A stretch of 64,000 nucleotides of DNA from contig NC_064540.1 in NCBI RefSeq assembly GCF_023856365.1, forward strand, positions 13,169,191 to 13,233,190, read 5' to 3'. A program made the translations under genes and the position numbers. Source of the DNA: Brienomyrus brachyistius. Its lineage: Eukaryota; Chordata; Actinopteri; Osteoglossiformes; Mormyridae. The notes beneath the pieces are model-generated. The model ran no database searches, was not told the origin of the DNA, and saw only the letters and a list, made by a program, of their open reading frames with translations. Positions 10,796 to 23,820 of this stretch are shown piece after piece; position 1 is the first letter of the stretch, and every line of letters starts with the position of its first letter.

Positions 10796-12311
10796 GTGTC
10801 ACCTAGGCGGCCCAAACGTGACTTATTAGCAGACATAACCAGACTTTTTAGAACAGGAAATTCTATTTCAAATAGCTATAGAATAACGGGACAGTCCCAG
10901 TATACAGCATGGTTGGCTAATCAGATAGCCAACCGGCTTCCAACATACAGTATCACCAGTGGCAATGAGAACCTCTTTAAAGTAGTAAAGTCTGAAGCAC
11001 AAACACTCTTATCACTTAGCAAAGTGCTCTTCAATCAGATACAACTCCTTGAGCGTGATGTAGCCTGCCGAGCATATGCACAAGATTTGTTCGCTACAGC
11101 AAGGCAAGAAATACTTGACCTACGTTTTAGAAAAACTACACATGTTCTAAATGACCTGATTGATAAACTTGAACTACAGAAGTGGCTAAAATCTGAAATG
11201 GTGGGAACAATGGAATATTCAGAATTACTAACCACCCTCATGATGTACACTGGAAATGAATGTATTGGTTGTATAGGATTCTTTGTAACCTTTCCTCTAA
11301 GTAATACATGTCATGACCTGCGCGTCCAGTCCTCGTGTGACACGCCCCCTGATCATCCACGTGTGCTTCCCTGATTGTGCCCAGCTGTTTTCTATCAATC
11401 TGTGAATTTAGTCCGCGTCTGAGTCCATATTCCCCAGACTTGTCATTAATGTTAGTTCGTCGCCGTCTGCCCTGTCTTCCCCGTTCCCTTCAATAACACC
11501 CCATATCCTGCACCCTTACCTGCCAGCCTCGTCCTTCCCCGCTACCTGCCTGCCCGTCTACCCAGCGATCCTGACAACCCAGGCCAAGTGGATCCAAATT
11601 CTACCACTATACGCTCCCTAGGAGTCATAGTGAAGAACCAGGTGATTAAGTGGGATCCACTATACACTACCTTAGAGTCGTAGTGAAGAACCAGGTGATT
11701 GATTGGGATCATCTTATGGGATCCATGACGCTGAAAGGGACTGAGACTCTATTTACCACTCGTACCTGTTGCCATGAGACCTCTCATTACATCATTTGCA
11801 CCTGTAACACGCTACAGCCCTTCTCACATAATGACACAAAACTCATCAAAATACACTCACTACATGGTCATGCTGATGCAGTTCAGGTCTCACACACACA
11901 CAATAGTGTATCATCAGTGAGATGAACTCCTTCACATATGGAGGACTTACATGTCCTGCCAATCACACCTTCTGCCTGGAGGTAACCAGGGATCACATCA
12001 ACATCCTAGGGAGAGTACAACTAGAGACTTCCATCTCCCCGTGGTGGGATGACACCGTTTATGAAGAGGGCACCTGTGCCATGACAAAAATCATGGATTT
12101 GGTACAGCAGGTTATCTTAAAGACTGAATATCACCTCCATCAGGCACAAGTGGAAGCTAACTTAGGAAAAAAGACTACAGAGATTCTGACCAGTGCCTCC
12201 ACTCGCTCAGCCCAGTACGTGTACACATGGTGGGACTGGGTGTTTCGAACACGTGTCATCACAAGTGGCCTCATTTTCATCATCACCTTGCTCCAATTCT
12301 GTTACCTCTGA
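10796..12311 (+). pseudogene. Retroviral envelope-like gene, broken (candidate endogenous retroelement env remnant)
   Basis: Three frames in order: 10796-about 11300, 11650-11925 and 11922-12311. The first begins just after a stop, with a furin-type basic site (RPKR, 10808-10819), followed by long Leu/Gln-rich helical sequence as in a transmembrane subunit. The last has Cys pairs, a WWDWVF segment and a C-terminal hydrophobic run (GLIFIITLLQF) like a membrane anchor. The order resembles the TM half of an Env protein. No SU part, gag or pol is present. Breaks seen: an LTR-like insert at about 11290-11600, a 53-bp tandem duplication (11622/11675), and a frame change near a CA repeat at 11890. 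I cannot name the virus genus; a non-Env origin is possible. Confidence 0.5.
11290..11600 (+). mobile_element. LTR-like segment interrupting the envelope remnant
   Basis: A pyrimidine-rich block beginning around TGTCATGACCTGCGCGTCC, different in composition from its surroundings, with text resembling solo LTRs of fish gypsy elements. No clean target duplication could be read, so the class is uncertain. Confidence 0.35.
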
Positions 12312-13003
12312 CATCACATCCGAACCCTCATGGCATCAACCAAAAGCGCCTTCATCCTCAGTCCCTTGCAGGTGTAAACATTACAGAAGTTGGATCCCTA
12401 GAAGAGTATTTGGGGTCCAGGCAGTGACCCTCTCTGGGACAAAGGTCTGTCCCAAGGGGCCAAGGTGGGAACTTTAAGGCCAACGGCCTTGCAGGCCTCG
12501 GCGGTCTGAGCTCTGACAAGCTAGTAATGTTCCACCCAGTGTCTTAAGGCAAAGGTCGACCGGCTCCGACAAGACTGGACCCAAATCACCAGATCACCAC
12601 ATCAAAAGGGACATCTCACCCCCCTGGGTGGCCAGAACCCCGCAGCCAAATTCCATCGACAAGGCCTGGCTGCCTCAAGACACAGATGCATCCTACGCTC
12701 GCTAACTCACCCTCACATGGGAGGTATTACCCCAGACTAACATTAGGGACACATACACCCATGTTTGGTCTCGTTTGAATGGTCACAGTACAACGGGCAC
12801 AATACTCTCAACCTTAACACAGTACATTCTAACATAAGAGAAATATAGAAAATAAAACTAAACCCACCAAAGTGGAGGACCTTATCACCTGGTGGAACAC
12901 AGGAATTCCCACATTCCTCCTAAAGTAATTCGATTGGCTGAGCGTCTGAGAATTGATAAGATCAGCACTTCTCCAGGACACACACTCAGGGTCAAAACAG
13001 TCA
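12312..13003 (+). other. Probable 3' portion of the retroelement, non-coding
   Basis: Follows the membrane-anchor ORF. Short purine-rich runs and no recognisable domain. An alternative frame at 12227-12427 continues the reading beyond the ORF end and could be the cytoplasmic tail in a shifted frame. Confidence 0.3.
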
Positions 13004-13014
13004 CTAAAATAATC

Positions 13015-13372
13015 CATCCATCCATTTTCCAAACCGCTTATCCTACTGGGTCGCGGGGGGTCCGGAGCCTATCCTGGAAGCAATGGGCACAAGGCAGGGA
13101 ACAACCCAGGATGGGGGGCCAGCCCATCGCAGGGCACACTCACTCACCATTCACTCACACATGCACACTTATGGGCAATTTAGCAACTCCAATTAGCCTC
13201 AGCATGTTTTTGGACTGTGGGGGGAAACCGGAGTACCCGGAGGAAACCCCACGACGACATGGGGAGAACATGCAAACTCCACACACATGTGACCCAAGCG
13301 GAGACTCGAACCCGGGTCCCAGAGGTGTGAGGCAACAGTGCTAAACACTGCACCACTATGCCGCGCCCCCCC
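13015..13372 (-). mobile_element. tRNA-derived SINE (family S1), minus strand, 11-bp target duplication
   Basis: Full-length reverse copy ending in the tRNA-like head and a short C-rich run. Flanked by CTAAAATAATC at 13004-13014 and 13373-13383. Confidence 0.95.
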
Positions 13373-13383
13373 CTAAAATAATC

Positions 13384-13870
13384 AATAATAATAATAAATT
13401 ATCAAAAAAAACAATATTTGGTCAGGAAATTTAGTCTTCAAAGACATCCCGTCACTTGGTTTGGAATACTTAAGGAAGAGCTCCAGAATAACAAGGGGAG
13501 ACACTCTGTAATCAGAACACCCACACAGTGCTGCATGAATCTACATCTGTAATCAGATATTTTCTGCAGTTACTCTGAGCCCACTCAACTGAGGTATGTA
13601 ATTGTTTTGACTTGATGGTATAGTTTAGGAATTTGTGGCCACATGTTAGAATTACATTAATGTTATATTTGGTTAAATTGATGTGTCTTGTATTAATTGT
13701 GAATAAACTGTCTTTTGATTACTTCTTTGCTGTCTGGCTTTGCTAACTTAAGCATGTTTCCCATAGGCTGGGTTTATTTTCTCAGTCAGAGTCAAAACTG
13801 CCATTTGGCTCAGGTAAATTAGCTTCATTAAATCTAACACCCTCTTGCGGCCTCTGACTCGACCCCTTTC
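13384..13870. other. AT-rich stretch, possible LTR or retroelement end
   Basis: Contains GTGAATAAACTGTCTTTTGATTAC (13697-13720) with an AATAAA signal. It could be the polyadenylation region of the element upstream, but no partner LTR is visible. No gene seen. Confidence 0.3.
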
Positions 13871-13895
13871 TCCAGGACCTGATGTGAATGCCCAA

Positions 13896-15097
13896 GCTGA
13901 GTTACGGCAAAGTCCGTCTCCGTCTCTGAGGCGCGCACATGCTGAGTTACGGCGAAGACCCGCTCAACCTCTGAGGCGCACACGCTGAGTTACGGTGAAG
14001 TCCGGCTCAGCCTCTGAGGCACACACGCTGAGTTACGGCAAAGACCCGCTTCGCCTCTGAGGCATGCGCACGCTGAGTTATGGTGAAGTCCAGCTCAGCC
14101 TCTGAGGCACGCACACGCTGAGTTACGGTGAAGTCCGGCTCAGCCTCTGAGGCACACACGCTGAGTTACGGCAAAGACCCGCTTCGCCTCTGAGGCATGC
14201 GCACGCTGAGTTATGGTGAAGTCCAGCTCAGCCTCTGAGACGCACACGCTGAGTTATGGTGAAGTCCGGCTTAGCCTCTGAGGCACGCACACGCTGAGTT
14301 ACGGTGAAGTCCGGCTCAGCCTCTGAGGCACACACGCTGAGTTACGGCAAAGACCCGCTTCGCCTCTGAGGCATGCGCACGCTGAGTTATGGTGAAGTCC
14401 AGCTCAGCCTCTGAGACGCACACGCTGAGTTATGGTGAAGTCCAGCTCAGCCTCTGAGGCACGCACACGCTGAGTTATGGTGAAGTCCGGCTCAGCCTCT
14501 GAGGCGCACACGCTGAGTTATGGTGAAGTCCGGCTCAGCCTCTGAGGCACGCACACGCTGAGTTATGGTGAAGTCCAGCTCAGCCTCTGAGGCACGCACA
14601 CGCTGAGTTATGGTGAAGTCCAGCTCAGCCTCTGAGGCGCACACGCTGAGTTATGGTGAAGTCCGGCTCAGCCTCTGAGGCACGCACACGCTGAGTTACG
14701 GTGAAGTCCGGCTCAGCCTCTGAGGCACACACGCTGAGTTACGGCAAAGACCCGCTTCGCCTCTGAGGCATGCGCACGCTGAGTTATGGTGAAGTCCAGC
14801 TCAGCCTCTGAGACGCACACGCTGAGTTATGGTGAAGTCCAGCTCAGCCTCTGAGGCACGCACACGCTGAGTTATGGTGAAGTCCGGCTCAGCCTCTGAG
14901 GCACGCACACGCTGAGTTACGGTGAAGTCCGGCTCAGCCTCTGAGGCATGCGCACGATGAGTTACGGTGAAGTCCAGCTCAGCCTCTGAGGCACGCACGC
15001 TGAGTTATGGTGAAGTCCGGCTCAGCCTCTGAGGCGCGCACACGCTGAGTTACGGTGAAGTCCGGCTCAGCCTCTGAGGCACGCACACGCTGAGTTA
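13896..15097 (+). repeat. Minisatellite, 28 copies of a 38-45 bp unit, with higher-order structure
   Basis: Each unit contains CGCTGAGTTAYGGTGAAGTC then the sequence CAGCCTCTGAGGCA. I count 28 GAGTTA/GAGTTM cores from about 13900 to 15090. One variant (CGGCAAAGACCCGCTTCGCC) recurs at units 4, 7, 11 and 20, always preceded by an ACGG-type unit and followed by an ATGG unit with CCAGCTCAG. That shows multi-unit blocks have been copied. Many units are 42 bp, so minus-strand frames stay open (RVRASEAEPDFTVTQ repeated), but no gene is implied. Confidence 0.95.
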
Positions 15098-15604
15098 CAG
15101 TACAATAAAGCCTTGCTTCACACTGCACATATCTAAATGAATCAAAATATTGTAGATGACACCCATGAACTGACTCAGAAACAGTCATAAAATTTACTAC
15201 ATCGTTGCTTAGAAGAAATGAACATAAATTATTTAAATATGAGCTTAAGTTCCCCATTTAAATATTCTCTTTTTAATTGATGGTGGACAATCCTTAGCTG
15301 CCTCATATACCACCTGGGACTGTAGGGCGCTATTGTTATGGTAATCCCAGGTAATGTGCCAAACAGGGTTGCCATCTGCCTTAAGTTACGTCCCAACAGC
15401 CAGATCCAGATGGTCAAAATCTCAGTTAACTGCAGCTCCTCCCACAGAAAATGATCATAGTCCAGCCTTAGACACTGTACAGGAAGCATGATACACAAGA
15501 ATACAATAGGGTACAAAACAAACACAGCACAATTCCGAACACAGCGTAATACCAAAACATACACCATGTTTTATTCAAAAGATGCTCCACAGCTTCTCCA
15601 CAGC

Positions 15605-15790
15605 ACTCTATTAGAAGCAGTGCATCACTTCGCAGGTTAAGACTCTCTGCCTGTGATTGGAAGGTTATGGGTTCACATCTAATCTAAAACTCTCAACCTC
15701 CAATTGCTCCAGGTACTGGCCGACCCTGGTTTTTCAATAGTATGTCGCTTTGGACAAAGGTACCTTTTAAGTAAGTAAATGAACTTATTT
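15605..15790 (+). mobile_element. Degenerate SINE-like element
   Basis: Has TATGGGTTCACATC (B-box-like), then TCCAGGTACTGGCCGACCCTG and the end ATGTCGCTTTGGACAAAGG, the type of 3' end shared by many fish SINEs. Old copy; head unclear. Confidence 0.55.
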
Positions 15791-15799
15791 TGTAATACA

Positions 15800-17970
15800 T
15801 TCCTGCACTTTTTGAAAAGCACAATTTCAATTCCCCAATTCGCTAACACACATCATGGCTTCTCAAAGACATGTGCCGACCTCTATTAAAACATCAAGAC
15901 TGTCAAATACAAACTATGATTTCCTTTGAAATGAGAACATGTCCCTTTAAAAAGATGCACCATGTCATCATCAGCCTCCTCTACACGACTTCTTTAATGC
16001 ATGCAGACGGATCATATGAAATAGCCAACCATGTCACAGTGACTTGGTCCACTGGGTGTGGTACAGACTGCAGGGCTCTCTGCTCACGTCACCTCTGTGC
16101 TGCTTCAAGGCTCAATTGCAGCCGTGGAAGATTTTACCTCAGCTCAATCTATGTAGGCAAAACGCATGCTGACATGCGCCATATAGCATGATTTTGTTAC
16201 AGTGCAGTTAAAAAAGCATAAAATATGAAGCATGCTCACCTCCATAAACCCTGTATTAGATAAGTGACAGAAACATGGACGAAATGGATTAAATGTGTGC
16301 TTTAGTAAGCAAGTAACAGTTATTTACAACAAAAACATACACTCTGAGATCAAACTGAATAAAATGTATGCTCATTACAAACAGGTGACCTTGTTGACAC
16401 AATTCCCACTTTCACAGACCCTCTGCTGGAAAGGCTTTTTCAAACCATGAATGGATGTCTCTCTGAATGCAAGTGGATATTTGGGAGGATGAAAAGAATA
16501 GATTTGATACATTTCACTGTCCTCATTAATGCATTTGACACAAACCTCAAAACTTCTCTAACCTACACACATAACCATCTTAGTCTGTGTGCATGTATGC
16601 ATGTCAAGGAGTGTTTACAGTATATGAATATAAGAGTAAATGGTTTCTGAAACCATCAGTAGTATTTATTCTTAATTTTACTTTGTGCTTGTAACACTCT
16701 GTGAGTATGCGCTTGGATAAATGTAGGTATGTATGGATGTAAATGTGAAGCTTGCTGCACACAAAAATTATACACGTGAATTAACATTTCCTGCCTTCAA
16801 CCATGTACCTAGAAGCGATATCTACAACTAGTGAAATATCACATTTAATAACTTTAAATGGAATTATGCAGTTTATCAGGTATATAAAGCACACAATTAG
16901 AAATGATCTGCTAAGGAATCTGACTTGACAGGCTGTAATGAAGATGTGTGAGTGTCTGTGTAGAGATACATAAGTCTTTCAGAATGATGGTTATGGTACA
17001 AACACCAGGATTGAGAACTTTAATGTGGGTCACATGACCAGGTTCACTCACACTAAATAAATGGCACAGTCCTGGTGCCTCAGGTCTACTACTCACAGTA
17101 AGTTTTTTCCCAAGAAGAAAGATCTTGAGTATTAACACTGATTAGCAATTTTCAATTTAAGTACTCAAAAGTACCTGCATACACATTATTCGGTCCTTAC
17201 AGCATCCACCACTAAGCATGGTAGTATTCAGGAATGATGGATAAATGCATCACTTAACTACCAAGACTGACAGAAATGCAGCAAGATGAATGAGGAAACA
17301 TGTTTAAAAGAGGCCAGGTAAGGAAAAGATCCCAAAACATACACAGGGACAGGAACTACAAGAAAATGCACTGCAATCACATCCAGGACAAGAAACTGAA
17401 GAGGTGAATCAGGAAACAATGAAAGAATTGAATTAAGAACCCACAAACATCTGGAAATAATGTCAGGAGCTACCAAAGAAACTAGAACTCTACTAATTAA
17501 GCAAATTATGGCAAAGGGGGCAGACTATTAAAACAGTGAAAAATGCAGCCTGAGATAACATAAACTAAATCAATAACGACTAGCAGACAAGCTACCCAGG
17601 GGAAAAAAGAAACAGAACAGAGAATTAAAAAAGTGACATTCCTTAGAGAGACAAGAGGAAGTACATCCAACTGCAGAGGGGCCTAATATGGTCTGCCGGC
17701 TGAACACGTAGAAATCCCTTGTCAATTAAGAATGTGCCAGATGCAGGGTAGACTGGGTAATAATGCATTAATGTATGTATGACACACTAGCTGTGAAGGT
17801 ACTGTACTGCAATACTTTATAGGCTGTGGCTACTGCAGTTATCCTGGGCATGATATGTTGCCATATCGTCATATGCAGTATTGCTGTGAGATGTTTCTTA
17901 TACTGCACTGTACACTATGTTCCAGAACTATCAAGTCTTACTTTTAGTACTATTCCTTTTCATGGAAAAT
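15800..17970. other. AT-rich stretch, no gene supported
   Basis: Short ORFs (for example 15871-16191) have no recognisable domain or splice context. 17240-17640 is A-rich on the + strand and could be an old LTR-type remnant. Confidence 0.45.
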
Positions 17971-17974
17971 ATTT

Positions 17975-18205
17975 AGCAGTCAGTGGGCTAAGCCTCTGTG
18001 CCCGTGGTCAAAAGGTCGTCAGTTCGAGCCCAGCCTCTCCACGTCTGCGGGTCCTTGAGCAAGGCCCTTAACCCTCAGCTTCCTGGGCGCCGCTACAGGG
18101 GGCTCTCCTTTGCAAGCTGGGGGGAGGCGTAAAGAGAATTTCCCCATGGGGATCTATAAAAAGTATCAATTATTATTATTATTGTTATTATTAGTAGTAG
18201 TATTC
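17975..18205 (+). mobile_element. tRNA-derived SINE of a second family, (ATT)n tail
   Basis: Has CAGTGGGCTAAGCCTCTGTG (A-box region), GTCAGTTCGAGCCC (B box), the conserved CCTTGAGCAAGGCCCTTAACC block, and a tail of ATTATTATT. It differs from family S1 in body and tail. Confidence 0.85.
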
Positions 18206-21200
18206 ACTCTAATTCAGCTGCTTCGCTAATATGGATTTAATTAAATGACGACTCAATAAAATATAATACATTATAATGTAATTAATTGAAAAACAGGCAA
18301 GTGCTTTGTGTTTTATGTAGTTTCTAGATGAATGGTAAAATATGAAAATACTGCAGCCAGATGAGTGATGTGATGAGGCACTAAATTTGAATCTCATTAA
18401 AAAAAGCAAAACCATAATGCGAAATAAAAATAAGTAATAAACAGTACTTAGCTGGTAACTGGGTCAAAACAGATGCTGCTTTGTTTTAATTGGATGAAGC
18501 TAGTCTTACTTTGCAGAAATATGCTGAAATGGGGCAAGTGTGATGTCCCATGTTGTCATAAAACGTTAATAATTCAGGCATTTTCAACGTGTAACAATTA
18601 CCAGGTGCAGACAGGTAACCTAATATTCTTGTAAAGCTCCTTGTCAGCTGTGGGGCACAGAAGTGGGGGTGAGCATGGCCTCTCGTTGGGTTCTGCAGGT
18701 GTTTGATTATCCAGGGCAGGGCCATCACGGGGTGGTGGGCGTGGGGTTGGGGGGTTAAGTGGTCTCCTGAGGTCTAAATGCGCTTCAAGATGGAGTAGGA
18801 AGGGCCAATGAGGATATGTCTCTGCACCTTAGTAGTTCATACAGATTAATGTTAATACGTTCTACTTCTAAGAATACAAATTGGGATTTGTGTATGAAAC
18901 TACAGAATAAGATTCATCTGATCACAATTGGAATATGTACAAGATATTAATGACGCAACAAACATTACAAAGTAAAATTATGGAAAATATTTCCGGAGAT
19001 TATTCTGTATATTATTATTTCAAATGAACAACCCATTGCTGACAAGAATTAAATAATATGATTTTTTTAGGGTTTCTTTAGTTATATGGGTGTTTTTTAA
19101 GTGCACAAGTTTTGTTACTCATACCTTTGGATTTTTTTTTGTATTAACAATAAATGGTGTTTTATTCTTTTGGTTGGCCCCTACATTTTCATATATTTTA
19201 TATGTCCTATTAATGACTTTGCACTGTAACTCTAGGGTTTCCTGTTTTTTCAATACAGATATCAGATCCTTACAATAACACCACATGGATCTTTATACTC
19301 ACTCCTTCAAGCAGACTCTGTCATCCTCCTTTCAACTGGACTGAATTGTGATCTTCAGAACTCAAGCCACTCAAGATTCCAGGATAATATCATACCAGTA
19401 AGTCATTGTTCGTGTAATTAAATCTTCAAGGTTGTCACCTTGGCTTTAATACTAAGTACACATTTGAATGATGTTTGAGGGAAATCATTTTCTGTTGCAT
19501 TCATATTTACTATAATAAAAACAATTATCAAAAATGTGGTTCTTTACTTGACCCCTGTGGGGTATATTATGACATCCAATAGTTGCTTCTGCAGTAACTA
19601 GGACAAAAGATAAGGTGAAATGTGTCTAAAGAATGGATGAAAAGCCGCTAAGAACTAATACTGTTGAGTCGAAAAGTGGTTACAATGTCAAATTTTGTTA
19701 TTGTGTGGGGTTTTGTAGTGTTAAAACTATCCATGCAGCCATCTTCCAATTAGGTATCCGGCACAGAATTACAGGGTGTATTCAAATATTGTTATATGAT
19801 CAGTATAAATCTACGAACTATTAAACATTCTTAAATATGAATGTTATTTTAATATTACAATTTAAGCATGGGTATTTATTGAAGGACTAATGCACTTTCA
19901 TGTAAGTGCATAATGCACATGTTATAGTTTCCTCTTAAGCTGTACTGCTATTGAGTGAGAAGTAGCGAGAAAGTTCCCTCTTTTCATAAAGGAAAAAGTC
20001 GTTGCTATGCCTGTTGCTAGGTAAATGACGAAAGCACTTAACCAGCCCTTTTCTCTTTTTTTCCATCCGAGTTATCTGAGCAAGGCTAAACCGAAACAAG
20101 GTCATTCTTTTAGCTCGCAACTAGCCTAAACAAAACTAATCTGCTCCAAGTAAAGCAGCCTACCATCCTACCAAACCCTATACTAATAATAAAGAGGAGC
20201 GTACAATCAAATGTTTCCTGTATTGGCCAAAGGTCAATTCATTTGTATTAAAAGCTTTATTAATTCCTTATATACGATCCGCACAATATAAAATGCCAGT
20301 TTTATTCGTAAATGTTCCTTTGTTTAAGGATATTACGGTATCTTTAAAAGCCCCAACAAAATGTTAATATTTAAATCAAGCGAATTGCCTTTCTTTTGCT
20401 TTGATGTCGGTAAGAATACATACGTCAATTACGTCCGTCCCATTACATTAATTTAATAAATGTGAACGCTTACAATTTTGTTAACTTAAAGGTTACGTAT
20501 ATTTAATGAGCGCATATGTTAAACGTGAAACGCAATGGTTTGCAGCTGAGACGCACAACATAGGTATGTGCTATCGGCGTCTGCCAAGCTAGGTGTTGAG
20601 CTTTTTTCGGGTGTGCCGTAATCGCCGCTGTAATTTTAGTAGGCGGGTCTGACTGCCGGAACAAAGATTAATTTAATACTGGCCTTAATTTTACAAGGAA
20701 GCAAATGGAAAAAAATATTACGAACTGCAGTGCATTGTAATGGTGCGTACAACGAAATTCAGTGTAATCGACTTTTTAAAATAATAAATGTATAACGTTT
20801 ACCGTTGGAGCATCTCAGTATAATTATACCCGTTTAATATAGCTCACTAGCCAATGACATGTTTATGACAAAAGTAGCCCCACCTACTCCCCTGTCAGTA
20901 ATTAGAAGTGAGAAAAAAAATCCTTTTTCTATGCTTCAGATTTGTATTCGTTCAGTCCCATCCAGGGATCGTTAGATGCTCAGTTAACAGAGGAATGATG
21001 AGAAGAAAAATGACCCAGATGAATAACCCAAAAGTTGGCTCTGGTCCTTCTCGCTCACTACATAATACACTCAACCAAAATCAAAAACAGCTACAAACTG
21101 TTATGATTAATACTCCTAGTAGGGAGTAGTATTTTAAGGAAAAGTTAGATAGAGCAGGATCACATGTGCAATCTAGGTATTTTCCACTACTTTTTAAATT

Positions 21201-21690
21201 AGATCAACTTCTGACTAAGTAATTTTGTAAAACAGTGCAGAAAAATAGTTTATCTTTGCTGTTAACATTTATTTCAGCATCCCATACAATCTCACTAGAC
21301 TGATCAGGAAATGTGAAAGTTTTGATGAACAAAACTCAGGAACAAGGAGAGGAGTGGGCACTGTCTCAGAAATCTGTGCTGCTCAGGATTAGTCAGGAGA
21401 GACTGCATAGTAGTTTTAAACGAAAATAATGTTGTTAAAAAGATACCTTTCTTGGGGGACCATTCTGTTCTCTTGTAACAGAAAACTATAGAGGCTATTC
21501 CCTCTACAGTTTAAAATTTGGCCAGTCAAGGTACAGCAAGGTCTTGCTCAGGTGATTTTCTGACCTTTCTCTGTAATGGCTTAGAAATAATACTTGGACA
21601 CTAGTTACACCTCTGAGGATGACCTCTCACACAGACCTGATGCTGCCTTTACTGTCTAGGTCCCAGCAGCTAGATATATTCTATTTCAAT
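18206..21690. other. AT-rich stretch, no gene supported
   Basis: No domain-bearing ORF or convincing repeat seen. Upstream of the channel gene. Confidence 0.5.
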
Positions 21691-21691
21691 C

Positions 21692-21751
<60 letters not shown>

Positions 21752-21752
21752 C

Positions 21753-21783
<31 letters not shown>

Positions 21784-21880
21784 GTATTATTATTATTATC
21801 ATTATTATTATTATTACATTATTATTATTATTATTATTATTATTATACTAATAATAGTAATTTATTATTATTATTGTTGC
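21691..21880. repeat. (ATT)n microsatellite with GTA/CAT interruptions
   Basis: About 190 bp of ATT repeats, giving a spurious poly-leucine frame (21619-21912, +). A related short AGT run sits at 22079-22096. Confidence 0.97.
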
Positions 21881-23820
21881 TGTTGCATATTTTTGCTCCC
21901 ATTAGAAAATAAAGATTTCCTGTACATTTAATTTTCCTTATCCAAGGTATTTTAAAAGCAATATGAAACTTTTCAAAGTAGCTGTTAAAATAATGCTTCC
22001 TACAAAACATTTTCCCAACATTAGCTATTGTGGAAAGGTTTATTTTTTAATATAGCTAAAAAAATACTAAAATAGCATTAGTAGTAGTAGTAGTAATAAC
22101 AGTAAATGATAAGGTTAAGTATTTTTCAGTACAACAAAAGACAAGCGCAGGTGAACAGATAGCAGGAGAGCTGGAATATTCCACTGAGCAGCTGTAACGC
22201 GAGAGAGGTCCTGGGAGTGAAAGAGGATATAGCACAAGGGTTCTGTTACGCGTCCATATCCCAAGCATACAGATGGACTAAGGAAATTGAGCACAAAATA
22301 TGGTTAATCATATCTCTACTTCAATATTAGGTAGCATACTTTTTTGCACAGCTAAACAGTAGTATTGCAATTTAGGATTAGTTAGTGCAAGCAAATAACC
22401 AATACTATACTCCACATATTCACAGAGGCTGCTCGGCTCTGCTAGACCCCAGGAAATTTTCGGTATGCTTGTCAACCTTCCCACAATGACTTCTAAATGA
22501 GTAAAATATCACATGCACCATTCCAAAGAAATGCTCATAAGGGCACATGAAGTAATTGATTACAACCTTGCCTAAACCTTGAAAAGAAACAAATGTGTTT
22601 CCCCTGTGCATACCCTGCTTGTTGCTATGGCAAATTTTATCCCACTTCTAAGCAATAATAGTTCCTGTAGCTACAATTAAACACAATTGCCTCGCCTCAA
22701 TAGACAGCAGTCCAATTTCTGGAAATGATACCTGTAAATAATACATTTCCGCATCATACATTTAAATAGCAAATACTTGGGAACAGATAGTATGTTTTAT
22801 TTTAATAATTAATGTAATGCTCAGGGATCCATACAATACCATCACTTATTGGTAAGCAAATGACCTTCAGTTTTACACATATAATGCAGACACCGACAAA
22901 TTCTCCCCTTGATGTCCCAAGCTTCAGGCCGTTGAATTCCATTTTTTCCATCTTTCATATAGACTGATAACAACAAGGGACGACTGGCAGACAAACAATA
23001 ATCCCAAACAGCTGTTCAACACTTTCGGTTCCTACGGCCGTTTAGGCGTAGGAGTCATAGTTTAGACTAGACAGCGTTCTGCTCTTCTTTAAATGCACAT
23101 TAAATAATTTGTATCTTAACTAAAAACGTAATCACGCCTTGTATATGTTATTTCCCCTTGCGGTGAAAATAGATAACCAACAACAGTGTAAAATACACCA
23201 ACATTCTATTTCTTGAACCGAGTTCCTGCAAACAAGCACCCGGATGTCGAAATAATTTCTTAAACTCTTTGGGATTACTATATGTGTGGTTATGCAGTAT
23301 GACAATTGTTTGAAACTGAAGAATTGTTTTAAATTTTTCCCGTTTCTCAAATGTGTTGGTTTGCACGACATGTATTTTAATGAGAAGCCTGGACTGCATT
23401 AGCCAGAGGGTGAAGCGCTGTGATGGGCTGATTTCACTGTTCACTTGTCTTGTGACGTTAAGCTGGATGGGGTTTGGACTGGGATGCTCCTGCGCTCCTC
23501 TCTCTCTCTCTCTGTCTCCCTCTCTCTGTCTCTCTCTCTCTGCAGTCGGCATGAAAGGGTTTAATTAACGCGTATGCGTCCCTCTTTGCCCTCCAGCTAA
23601 TTAATTTTAATTTGTTGTTTGATTCTGCGTTCTGTTGGTTTTCCGAACGCAGTTGGGATTTCTTGCGTGCGTTGCTGGAATTCAGGAGTCGTCCGATAGT
23701 GATCGGGTCCTTCTGGAAAGGTATGCTTTCGGCACAAGGACGGGCATGCTGGCGACGCACTGCCTGAATCGTCCGTGCGCCTGGCAGTGTCCGCTGCATC
23801 TGATCTGTCGGAGGTGACAG
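21881..23820. other. Upstream flank of channel gene; CT-rich microsatellite 23492-23541
   Basis: No gene seen. A TC/CTCTGT-rich microsatellite lies at 23492-23541. This stretch may include the promoter of the 5' non-coding exon, but no TATA box is clear. Confidence 0.4.

Noticed and set aside
14801..15257. Minus-strand ORFs with repeated RVRASEAEPDFTVTQ
   Set aside because: Minisatellite with many 42-bp units; no start context, domain or splice evidence.
16447..16650. Short ORFs in the 15.8-17.9 kb stretch
   Set aside because: Length and composition fit chance; no splice or domain support.
21619..21912. Poly-leucine ORF
   Set aside because: (ATT)n microsatellite.
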